Shown here: positions 23,991-30,939 of the stretch, piece by piece | Position numbering within the stretch: position 1 is the first letter of the stretch | Layout: the number at the start of each line of letters is the position of its first letter | From: Streptomyces sp. SID8374 | Lineage (GTDB): Bacteria > Actinomycetota > Actinomycetes > Streptomycetales > Streptomycetaceae | Assembly: GCF_009865135.1 (NCBI RefSeq) | Contig: NZ_WWGH01000001.1 | Location: 2,418,001 to 2,482,000 of the forward strand | Reading direction: 5' to 3' | Length of the DNA stretch: 64,000 nt | Notes under the pieces: generated by a model | Databases searched by the model: none | What the model saw: the letters and a program-made list of their open reading frames with translations, nothing else | What the model was told of the DNA's origin: nothing | Translations under genes and position numbers: made by a program

Positions 23991-24956
23991 ATGCCGGAAC
24001 CCGTCGTTCTCGTCCTCGACGCCGCCCCGTCCCCGCGCCTGGGCCGGCTGACCGGCCGGGCCCGCGTCCTGCGCACCGACGCGGCGGGGCTGGCCGCCCG
24101 GCTGCCGGACGCCGATGTGCTGCTGGTGTGGGACTTCACCTCGGACGCGGTGCGCGAGGCGTGGCCGGGTCAGGGGTCCCGGCCAGGCTGGGTGCATGCG
24201 GCGAGCGCGGGGGTGGACCGGCTGCTCTGCCCGGAGCTGGCCGCCTCCGACACGGTCCTGACCAATGCTCGGGGCGTCTTCGAGCGGCCGATCGCGGAGT
24301 ACGTGGCCGGGCTGGTGCTGGCCTTCGCCAAGGATCTGCCCACCACCCTCGCCCTCCAGCGGGAGCGGCGCTGGCACCACCGGGAGGGGCAGCAGGTGGC
24401 CGGTTCGCGGGCGGTGGTCGTCGGCGCGGGCCCGATCGGGCGGGAGATCACCCGGCTGCTGCACGGCCTGGGCGTCCAGGTGGCGCTGGTGGGCCGCACC
24501 GCCCGGCGCACCATCCACGGGATCGAGGACCTGGGCCCGCTGGCGGCGCGGGCGGACTGGGTGATCTCGGCGGTGCCGCTGACCCCGTCGACGTACGGGA
24601 TGTTCGACAGCCGGTTCTTCGGGCTGCTCCAGCCCTCGGCGCGGTTCATCAACGTGGGGCGCGGGGCGAGCGTGGTGGAGGCGGACCTGGTCGACGCGCT
24701 GGAGCGGCGCTGGCTGGCGGGGGCGGCGCTGGATGTGTTCCGGGAGGAACCGCTGGGCGGGGAGAGCCCGTTGTGGGAGGTGCCGGGGCTGCTGGTCTCG
24801 CCGCATCTGAGCGGGGACACGGTGGGCTGGCGCGACCGGCTGGGCGAGCAGTTCGTGGCGATGTACGAACTGTGGGCGGACGGCAGCCCGTTGCCCAACG
24901 TGGTCGACAAGGAACGCGGTTACGTCCCGTCCACCGACAACTCCGAAGAGGCGTAA
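23991..24956 (+). CDS. D-isomer 2-hydroxyacid dehydrogenase
   Basis: 321 residues from the ATG at 23991. The NAD-binding domain carries VVGAGPIGREITRLLHGLGV (GxGxxG). The active-site residues are visible: Arg in INVGRGASVVE, Glu in LDVFREEPLGGESPLW and His in LVSPHLSGDT. The family reduces 2-keto acids to D-2-hydroxyacids or the reverse, and includes glyoxylate/hydroxypyruvate reductases. It lies 193 bp upstream of the ehuBCDA genes in the same direction and is divergent from the racemase-like gene, suggesting joint use of an imported small organic acid or compatible solute. The longer reading from 23925 lacks a ribosome site. Confidence 0.88.
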   Translation: MPEPVVLVLDAAPSPRLGRLTGRARVLRTDAAGLAARLPDADVLLVWDFTSDAVREAWPGQGSRPGWVHAASAGVDRLLCPELAASDTVLTNARGVFERPIAEYVAGLVLAFAKDLPTTLALQRERRWHHREGQQVAGSRAVVVGAGPIGREITRLLHGLGVQVALVGRTARRTIHGIEDLGPLAARADWVISAVPLTPSTYGMFDSRFFGLLQPSARFINVGRGASVVEADLVDALERRWLAGAALDVFREEPLGGESPLWEVPGLLVSPHLSGDTVGWRDRLGEQFVAMYELWADGSPLPNVVDKERGYVPSTDNSEEA

Positions 24957-25005
24957 GGCACATAAGGGGCAGAAGGTTCCGGAGGCAGCTCACCGCAGCG
25001 AACCC

Positions 25006-25048
25006 GTCACCCTCCGCCCGTGCCAGGCCACGGGAAGGTCACCCTCCG
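25006..25048 (+). promoter_or_regulatory. Direct repeats in the ehuB upstream region
   Basis: GTCACCCTCCG occurs at 25006-25016 and 25038-25048, 32 bp apart centre to centre (three helical turns), about 100 bp before the ehuB start. This could be a regulator site, for example for the IclR protein encoded at the end of the cluster. Low certainty. Confidence 0.35.
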
Positions 25049-25149
25049 GCCACCGTTCGATTACATGGACCGGCTTCCTGCATAGACGTACGGGATCGGG
25101 CAGGCGCTCACCCTGTCCGGACTGTTCGACCTCCAGGAGACCGCGAACC

Positions 25150-26052
25150 ATGGCTGACTTTCCTCACCTTTCCCGCCGGGGCTTCCTCAATCGATCGGCG
25201 GCCGTGGGTGGCCTGCTGGTCGTACCCGGGCTCCTGACCGCCTGTAGCAAGACCGATTCGGGTGCCGCCACCGGCGAGGGCGCCCTCGACAAGCTCCGTA
25301 AGCAGGGCTTCGTGCGAGTGGCGTACGCCAACGAGGCGCCCTACGGGTACATGGAGGGCAAGGAGCTCAAGGGCGAGGCCCCGACCCTCCACCGGGAGAT
25401 CTTCAAGGCGCTGGGTGTGGACGAGCTGAAGCCGACGCTCTCCGAGTGGGACGGGCTGATCCCCGGGCTCCAGGCCGGGAAGTACGACGTGGTCAGCGCG
25501 GGCATGGCGATCACCCCGGAGCGCTGCGGCAACGCGATCTTCTCCGAGCCGGAGTTCATCTCGCCGACCGCGCTGATGGTGAAGAAGGGCAACCCGAAGA
25601 AGGTCACCGACCTGGAGTCCGCAAAGGAGGCCGGGATCACGATCGGCGTCATGTCGGGTGCGGTGGAGGGCAGTTACGCCAAGGGCGCGGGCATCCCCGA
25701 GGGGAAGATCAAGACGTTGCAGAAGCCGCAGGACGGGGCGGACGCCGTCAAGGGCGGCCGGGTGGACGCCTTCCTGCTCACCGGCATCTCGCTGCGCTGG
25801 CTGGCGAAGACCAACCCGGACACCGAGGTGACCGAGGCGTTCGTGCCGCAGATCGACGGCAACGCGCAGTTCTCGCCGGGCGGTGCGGTGTTCCGCAAGG
25901 GCAACGAGGACCTGCGGGACTCCTTCAACCGCGAGCTGAAGAAGATCGTGTCGGACCACTCCCGCTATGTGGAGCTGCTGAAGGAGTACGGGTTCGGGGA
26001 GTCGGAGATCCCGCCCGCCGATCTGAAGACCGCGGATCTGTGCAAGGGCTGA
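25150..26052 (+). CDS. ehuB: ABC transporter substrate-binding lipoprotein, EhuB-type
   Basis: 300 residues, ATG at 25150 with AGGAGA upstream. The N-terminus has both a twin-arginine motif (SRRGFLN) and a lipobox (LLTAC, Cys about 32), so it is probably a Tat-exported lipoprotein. The body is a family-3 solute-binding protein: VRVAYANEAPYGYMEG, LSEWDGLIPGLQAGKYDVVSAGMAITPERC, GVMSGAVEGSYAKGAG, GGAVFRKGNEDLRDSFNRELKK. The pattern matches EhuB, which binds ectoine and hydroxyectoine; a polar amino acid remains possible. It heads the four-gene importer operon ehuBCDA. Confidence 0.82.
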   Translation: MADFPHLSRRGFLNRSAAVGGLLVVPGLLTACSKTDSGAATGEGALDKLRKQGFVRVAYANEAPYGYMEGKELKGEAPTLHREIFKALGVDELKPTLSEWDGLIPGLQAGKYDVVSAGMAITPERCGNAIFSEPEFISPTALMVKKGNPKKVTDLESAKEAGITIGVMSGAVEGSYAKGAGIPEGKIKTLQKPQDGADAVKGGRVDAFLLTGISLRWLAKTNPDTEVTEAFVPQIDGNAQFSPGGAVFRKGNEDLRDSFNRELKKIVSDHSRYVELLKEYGFGESEIPPADLKTADLCKG

Positions 26053-26070
26053 CGGGGCGGACGCACACGC

Positions 26071-26802
26071 ATGAGTGACTTCTTCTCCCTCCTCGCCGAG
26101 GAGTTCCCCCAGGTCCGCTCGGGCCTGTGGGTGACGCTCCAGGCCACGGTCCTGGGCGCACTGATGGCCGGGGTGCTGGCCTTCGCGCTCGGTCTGATGG
26201 CGGGCAGCCGGCTGCTCCTGGCCCGTGGGGTCTCCCGGGTGGTGGTGGAGTTCTTCCGGGGGACCTCCCTCTACATCCAGCTGTTCTGGCTCTACTACGC
26301 GATGCCGCTGCTGACCGGCTACGAACTGGACCCGGTGGTTTGCGGGGTGGTTGCCTTCGGCCTCAACTACGGTGCGTACGGCGCCGAAGTGGTGCGCGGC
26401 GCGATCAACTCCGTACCGCGCGCACAGTACGAGGCGGCGATCGCGCTCAACCTGAGTCCGGCCAGGCGGCTTTGGAAGGTGATCCTGCCGCAGGCCTGGG
26501 TGCAGATGATCCCCTCCTTCACCAATCTGCTGATCCAGCTGCTGAAGTGCACCCCGCTGCTGTGGCTGATCTCGGCGGCCGACCTGATGACGGTGGTGCA
26601 GACGCTGCGCGACCGCACCGGTGAGACCCTCACCGCCTATCTGACCCTGCTGGCCGCCTACTTCGTGCTGGCCTACGCGCTGACGATGCTGATGAACCTG
26701 CTGGAGCGGAGCGCCAAGCGCCGGCTCGGCCTGGACACCGGCGCGAAGAGCCTGTTCAAGAGCCGCAGCGCGTCCACGGCCACCGTGGGAGGTACCCGAT
26801 GA
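26071..26802 (+). CDS. ehuC: ABC transporter permease, EhuC-type
   Basis: 243 residues. Family-3 (HisM) permease with about five membrane helices; FFRGTSLYIQLFWLYYAMPLL and the EAA loop EAAIALNLSPARRLWKVILPQA, which contacts the ATPase. Starts 18 bp after ehuB. With EhuD it forms the membrane channel. Confidence 0.85.
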   Translation: MSDFFSLLAEEFPQVRSGLWVTLQATVLGALMAGVLAFALGLMAGSRLLLARGVSRVVVEFFRGTSLYIQLFWLYYAMPLLTGYELDPVVCGVVAFGLNYGAYGAEVVRGAINSVPRAQYEAAIALNLSPARRLWKVILPQAWVQMIPSFTNLLIQLLKCTPLLWLISAADLMTVVQTLRDRTGETLTAYLTLLAAYFVLAYALTMLMNLLERSAKRRLGLDTGAKSLFKSRSASTATVGGTR

Positions 26803-27443
26803 ACGACGGCTTCGACTGGGACGCCGTCCGGGAGTCCCTGCCCCTCCTGCTTGAGGGGTTCAAGGTCACCCTGCTGGCCACCGTGCTCGGCACCCTGGTG
26901 GCGGCCGTGCTGGGACTGGCCGTCGCGGTGGCCGGACGCGCGCCCAGCAGGTTGGTGACGGTCCCGGTGCGGGCCGTCACCGAGTTCGTCCGCTCCACCC
27001 CGCTGCTGGTCCAACTGGTCGGCGCGGCCGCCCTGTTCAACACGGTGGAGCCGCTGTACATCGGCATCGCGGTGCTGGGCATCCACTACGCCGCGTACAC
27101 CTCCGAGGTCTACCGGGCCGGGATCGACGGCGTACCGAAGGGCCAGTGGGAGGCCTGCCGCGCGCTGTCGCTGTCGCCCCGGCGCACCTGGCAGGCCGTG
27201 ATCCTGCCGCAGGCGGTGCGCAATGTGCTGCCCGCCCTCGGGAACTACGCGATCTCGATGTTCAAGGAGACCCCGTTCCTCGCCGTGATCACGGTGCAGG
27301 AGATGGTCTTCGAGGCCCGGAAGTACGGGGCGGACCACTTCGCGTACACCGAGGTCTTCACCCTCGCCGGCCTGATCTTCCTGGTCGCGAGCTACCCCAC
27401 GTCGCTGCTGATGAGAAAGCTGGAGAAGCGCCTTGGCCACTGA
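26799..27443 (+). CDS. ehuD: ABC transporter permease, EhuD-type
   Basis: 214 residues. Same fold as its partner: FVRSTPLLVQLVGAAALFN and EAA loop EACRALSLSPRRTWQAVILPQA. The ATG overlaps the ehuC stop (ATGA, 26799-26802), so translation is coupled. Ends in a Lys-rich tail LMRKLEKRLGH. Confidence 0.85.
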   Translation: MNDGFDWDAVRESLPLLLEGFKVTLLATVLGTLVAAVLGLAVAVAGRAPSRLVTVPVRAVTEFVRSTPLLVQLVGAAALFNTVEPLYIGIAVLGIHYAAYTSEVYRAGIDGVPKGQWEACRALSLSPRRTWQAVILPQAVRNVLPALGNYAISMFKETPFLAVITVQEMVFEARKYGADHFAYTEVFTLAGLIFLVASYPTSLLMRKLEKRLGH

Positions 27444-28299
27444 ACCCCTCCCCTCGCAGAAGACGGCGTCCGCGGACCGGGGAGCGCCGGACACCGCCCC
27501 CGAGGACGCCGTTCCGTCGGCCGGGAGCACGGGCGAGCCGCTGGTCCGCTTCGACAAGGTGGTCAAGCGCTACGGCGACCATGTGGTCCTGGACCAGCTG
27601 GACTTCACCGTCGACCGTGGTGAGCACGTCACCCTGATCGGGCCCAGCGGCTCGGGCAAGACCACGATCCTGCGGCTGCTGATGACGCTGGAGAAGGTCA
27701 GCGACGGGGTGATCTGGGTCGACGGCTCCCCGCTCTCCCACGTCCGCGCCCCGGACGGAACGCTGAAGCCCGCGGGCGAGAAGCAGCTGCGGGAGTCCCG
27801 GAAGAAGATCGGGATGGTCTTCCAGCAGTTCAACCTCTTCCCCAACATGAAGGTGCTCCAGAACATCACCGAGGCGCCGATCAGCGTCCTGGGCAAGGAG
27901 CGCGAGGAGGCGGAGGCCCGGGCCCGGGAGCTGCTGGACCTGGTGGGGCTCTCCGGCAAGGTCGACGCGCACCCCTCCCAGCTCTCCGGCGGCCAGCAGC
28001 AGCGGGTGGCGATCGCCCGGGCGCTGGCGATGGAGCCGGAGATCCTGCTGCTGGACGAGGTGACCTCCGCCCTCGACCCGGAGCTGGTGGCGGGGGTGCT
28101 GGAGCTGCTCGGCGACATCGCCCGGAACACCGACATCACCATGCTCTGCGTGACCCACGAGATGAACTTCGCCCGGGACGTCTCGGAGAAGGTGCTGATG
28201 TTCGACGCGGGCCGGGTCGTGGAGGCCGGGACCCCGGAGAAAATCTTCTCCGATCCGTCGCACGAACGTACGCGCGAGTTCCTCAACGCGGTGCTGTGA
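27433..28299 (+). CDS. ehuA: ABC transporter ATPase, EhuA-type
   Basis: 288 residues from a TTG at 27433 with GGAGAAG upstream, inside the end of ehuD. After a ~35-residue Ala/Pro leader: Walker A GPSGSGKTT, Q loop VFQQFNLFP, signature LSGGQQQRVAIARAL, Walker B ILLLDEVTSALDP (Val where many have Pro), H loop VTHEMNF. Polar amino-acid/ectoine class importer ATPase. It closes the operon, and a terminator-like hairpin follows. Confidence 0.87.
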   Translation: MATEPLPSQKTASADRGAPDTAPEDAVPSAGSTGEPLVRFDKVVKRYGDHVVLDQLDFTVDRGEHVTLIGPSGSGKTTILRLLMTLEKVSDGVIWVDGSPLSHVRAPDGTLKPAGEKQLRESRKKIGMVFQQFNLFPNMKVLQNITEAPISVLGKEREEAEARARELLDLVGLSGKVDAHPSQLSGGQQQRVAIARALAMEPEILLLDEVTSALDPELVAGVLELLGDIARNTDITMLCVTHEMNFARDVSEKVLMFDAGRVVEAGTPEKIFSDPSHERTREFLNAVL

Positions 28300-28347
28300 C
28301 CTCGCGGTTGGGTCATCGACCATGACTCTGGCATATGCCGTACGGGT

Positions 28348-28374
28348 GCGCCCCAGCTGACAGGGCCGGGGCGC
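28348..28374 (+). terminator. Hairpin after ehuBCDA
   Basis: GCGCCCC and GGGGCGC form a 7-bp stem around a 13-base loop, 49 bp after the ehuA stop. No T-run follows, as is common in Streptomyces. Confidence 0.5.
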
Positions 28375-28466
28375 CCCTGCTCGCTTGTCAACTGCCACCC
28401 CGAAAGCCGGATCCTGGGGCTATCGTGGGCCCGAAGCTTGCGGTCACAACCTTGTAGGGGGACACC

Positions 28467-29225
28467 GTGGCGTTGAAGCCCGAGCCGACCGCACCGTTCC
28501 CATCGGTGCAGTACGCCCTGCGCGTGCTCGAGTCGGTCTCCCAGCACGGCGACGGTGTGACCGATGCCCAGATCTCCCGGGAGACGGGGCTGCCCGCCGG
28601 CCACCTCGCGTCCCTGCTCCTGACGCTGCGCCGCGAGGGATATGTGGAGCAGGTCAGCGACGGCGCGTACGTCATAGGCGCCTCCCTGCTGCTCCTCGGC
28701 TCCGGCGCGGCCCGCCGCGAGGCCCTGGAGGGCCGCCTCCAGCACGCGCTGGACCAGCTGCGCGACTCGGTCGGCGCCGCCGTCTACCTCAGCCGGTACG
28801 TGGACGGCGAGGTCAGCGTCGTCCAGGTCGCCGACGGGCCGCTCACCCCGGCGGTCAACGAGTGGGTGGACTTCCGCTCCTCCGCGCACGCCAGCGCGGT
28901 CGGCAAATGCCTGCTCGGCCAGCTGGACCACGAGGCGCGGCGCGACCACCTCTCCCGGCACAGGATCGCCCGGCTCACCTCGCGGACGATCACCAGCGAG
29001 AAGGTCCTCCTCTCCAAGCTGGACGCCCAGCCCGCGACGGTCCCGGTGCTGGACCTCCAGGAGTACGCGGTGGGCACCGTCTGCGCGGCGGTCCCGCTGA
29101 CGGCCGGGTCCACCGCCGGATGCCTCGCCCTGTCCCTGCCGATCGAGGACGCCCACCGGCTCCGCGAGGCGGCGGAGACCCTGAACCGGCGCGCGGCTCC
29201 GGTGCTGCTGTCGCTGGCGCTGTAG
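28467..29225 (+). CDS. IclR-family transcriptional regulator
   Basis: 252 residues, GTG at 28467 after TAGGGGGACACC. The N-terminal winged helix (SVQYALRVLESVSQHGDGVTDAQISRETGLPAGHLASLLLTLRREGYV) is followed by an IclR ligand domain (AVYLSRYVDGEVSVVQVADG; HASAVGKCLLGQL; VCAAVPLTAGSTAGCLALSLP). It lies 168 bp after ehuA in the same direction, so it may control the importer operon and the divergent metabolic genes. The inducer is unknown. Confidence 0.88.
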   Translation: MALKPEPTAPFPSVQYALRVLESVSQHGDGVTDAQISRETGLPAGHLASLLLTLRREGYVEQVSDGAYVIGASLLLLGSGAARREALEGRLQHALDQLRDSVGAAVYLSRYVDGEVSVVQVADGPLTPAVNEWVDFRSSAHASAVGKCLLGQLDHEARRDHLSRHRIARLTSRTITSEKVLLSKLDAQPATVPVLDLQEYAVGTVCAAVPLTAGSTAGCLALSLPIEDAHRLREAAETLNRRAAPVLLSLAL

Positions 29226-29299
29226 GGGCGGGGGCCGGAGCCCCGGCTGTAGGGCGGAGACCGGAGCGGACGCCCCCTGGAGGCTGTAGCGTCACCGTC

Positions 29300-29842
29300 A
29301 TGCACCCACCGATACCGCTGCTGGAGCGGCTCCGGGAGTTCGACGCCGGTGTCGACGACTTCTACGCCTCCGGCTTCGAGCTGCTCCCGTCCGGCGAGGA
29401 CGACGGCGGCTACCCCCAGCTCTCCGACCGTATCCGCCCCTTCGCGCAGGCGAACGGCTCCGGCTCCACGTACGCGATCTGGCTGCGGGACGACCGCGCC
29501 GACCTCGCGACGCTCCCGGTGCTTCTCCTGGGCGACGAGGGCGGCGTCCATGTCGTGGCCCGCGACCTGCCCGAGCTGCTGCGCGTCGTCGCCTCCGGCT
29601 GGTCCCCGATGTGCGGGTGGGACAGCCTCGACTACTACGACGAGCGCGAGGAGGACGAGGACTGGGACCCCTGCCCGGCGAACCCGGCGTTCCGCACCTG
29701 GCTGCGGGAGAGCCTCGGCCTCGACGCCGCCGAGGACCCCAACGAGATCGTCCGGGCCGCCGGGGACGAGCTGTGGGAGCCGTTCGCCGCCTGGATCGGC
29801 CCGCTGATCCCGGACGTGGTGAGCTCCCGCCGGAGCGCGTAG
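29300..29842 (+). CDS. Hypothetical acidic protein, possibly SUKH/SMI1-like
   Basis: 180 residues from the ATG at 29300. Strongly acidic (DYYDEREEDEDWDP). The stretch YAIWLRDDRADLATLPVLLLGDEGGVHVVARDLPELLRVVA resembles the central strand-helix pattern of SUKH (SMI1/KNR4) proteins, many of which are toxin-immunity or regulatory proteins. No adjacent toxin gene is present, so an immunity role has no support from context. It stands alone between the IclR gene and tRNA-Lys copy 2. Confidence 0.65.
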   Translation: MHPPIPLLERLREFDAGVDDFYASGFELLPSGEDDGGYPQLSDRIRPFAQANGSGSTYAIWLRDDRADLATLPVLLLGDEGGVHVVARDLPELLRVVASGWSPMCGWDSLDYYDEREEDEDWDPCPANPAFRTWLRESLGLDAAEDPNEIVRAAGDELWEPFAAWIGPLIPDVVSSRRSA

Positions 29843-29906
29843 CGGCGGCCGGCAGGAGGGTGTCATCAGCACCCCTCGGGACCAGGTATTATTTTCGAGT
29901 CAGCAG

Positions 29907-29980
29907 GCGCCGTTAGCTCAGTTGGTTAGAGCAGCTGACTCTTAATCAGCGGGTCCGGGGTTCGAGTCCCTGACGGCGCA
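29907..29980 (+). tRNA. tRNA-Lys (anticodon CUU), copy 2
   Basis: Identical over 74 nt to the copy at 17980. The leader ends GAGTCAGCAG, and TATTAT at about 29887 could be the -10 element. CCA is not encoded. Confidence 0.97.
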
Positions 29981-29990
29981 CGACAGAGCT

Positions 29991-30023
29991 TGTGGGCGGT
30001 CTCCTTCGCGGAGGCCGCCCACA
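29991..30023 (+). terminator. Terminator after tRNA-Lys copy 2
   Basis: 14-bp stem TGTGGGCGGTCTCC / GGAGGCCGCCCACA (one G-T pair) with a 5-base loop, 11 bp after the tRNA. Confidence 0.85.
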
Positions 30024-30139
30024 GTGCTGTTTCCGGCCCGGTTCAGCAGCCGCCCACCGCAACGGCGGCCCCGGCCCAGGGCCGCCGTGTCGAGCCACAG
30101 CGGAAATGCGCAGGCGCCCTGCGGGCTACCCGCGGCGGA

Positions 30140-30730
30140 TCAGAACCTCACGTCCGAGCAGGCGTAGAACGCGTTGGTGGTGTCCGCGACGTTCCAGACG
30201 GCGAGGATGATGTGCTTGCCGGTCTTCTGGGTGGGGATCGTGCCCTGGTGGGTCAGCGTGGCCGGCGGCTGCTGGTTCCCGTAGGGCACGGTCATGAAGG
30301 GCTGCGATTCGAGCGCGGCCCGGGTCAGCGGCTTGGTGGAGTCCCAGCCGTTCTTGGTGATGTAGTAGCGGAAGTCGCTGGTGGAGTGGCGGGCGGTGAA
30401 CTGCCAGCGGAAGCTGTAGCCCTGACCGCCGGTGACCTGGGTGGCGGGCCAGTTGCCGCCGCGCGGGTCGTCGAGTTGGGCGAACTGCCCGTTGCCGCCG
30501 GCACAGATCTTGCCGTCGGCGGGACCCGAGGCCGGGAAGCCCTTGGGGCCCTCGACGCTCTGCGGCTCCCACTGGATGTTGCCGCAGCCGGTGACCGTGC
30601 CGTTGGCGCAGAGTTTCTGGCGGCTGATGGGGGAGTCCGTGTAGCCGTGGCTGCTGGCACTGGTGGTCGCGAGCACCGAAACGCCCGCTATCGCCAGGCC
30701 GATGACGGCCGCGCTTGCCTTTTTCCGCAT
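30140..30730 (-). CDS. chb: Secreted AA10 chitin-active lytic polysaccharide monooxygenase / chitin-binding protein
   Basis: 196 residues from the ATG at 30730 (GAGGAG upstream). The signal peptide ends ATTSASS, so mature protein starts HGYTDSP; that N-terminal His is the first copper ligand of the histidine brace. The second His lies in FTARHSTSDFRYY and the axial aromatic in AFYACSDVRF. Disulfide cysteines are LCANG, GCGN, KICAGG and YACSD. It is a single-domain protein (about 170 mature residues) like the Streptomyces CHB1/CHB3 type, which binds alpha-chitin and cleaves it oxidatively with copper. The upstream region has DasR-like sites, fitting GlcNAc control. Confidence 0.93.
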   Translation of the reverse strand: MRKKASAAVIGLAIAGVSVLATTSASSHGYTDSPISRQKLCANGTVTGCGNIQWEPQSVEGPKGFPASGPADGKICAGGNGQFAQLDDPRGGNWPATQVTGGQGYSFRWQFTARHSTSDFRYYITKNGWDSTKPLTRAALESQPFMTVPYGNQQPPATLTHQGTIPTQKTGKHIILAVWNVADTTNAFYACSDVRF

Positions 30731-30813
30731 TGCTGTCGCTCCTCTAGAACGTGGGGGAGGTTCCATGAGCACTGCTCGACATGCTGCGCGCTTGGTGCTG
30801 GGTGGGGATCTGC

Positions 30814-30866
30814 GGTCTAGACCAAGTCTTAGATTATTGACGCCACATGAACATGTCCAGACCAAT
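30814..30866 (-). promoter_or_regulatory. DasR-like (dre) direct repeats upstream of chb
   Basis: On the minus strand TTGGTCTAGACC (centre about 30819) and TTGGTCTGGAC (centre about 30860) form two similar boxes ~41 bp apart. The first nearly matches the dre consensus TGGTCTAGACCA. Paired boxes like this are known in Streptomyces chitinase promoters. They lie 85-135 bp before the chb start. Confidence 0.8.
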
Positions 30867-30891
30867 GAGCATCGGATTCCGGAGCCGCGAA

Positions 30892-30921
30892 AAGGGCCCG
30901 GAGTGATCTCTCCGAGCCCTT
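30892..30921 (-). terminator. Terminator downstream of the SPFH-domain gene
   Basis: AAGGGCCCGGAG and CTCCGAGCCCTT form a 12-bp stem with one mismatch and a 6-base loop, 18 bp after the stop at 30940. Confidence 0.75.
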
Positions 30922-30939
30922 CCGCCGGCGGTCATCCGC

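Noticed and set aside
29300..29842. Toxin-immunity pair at the SUKH-like gene
   Set aside because: No toxin-like or polymorphic C-terminal gene adjoins it; the flanks are a regulator and a tRNA.
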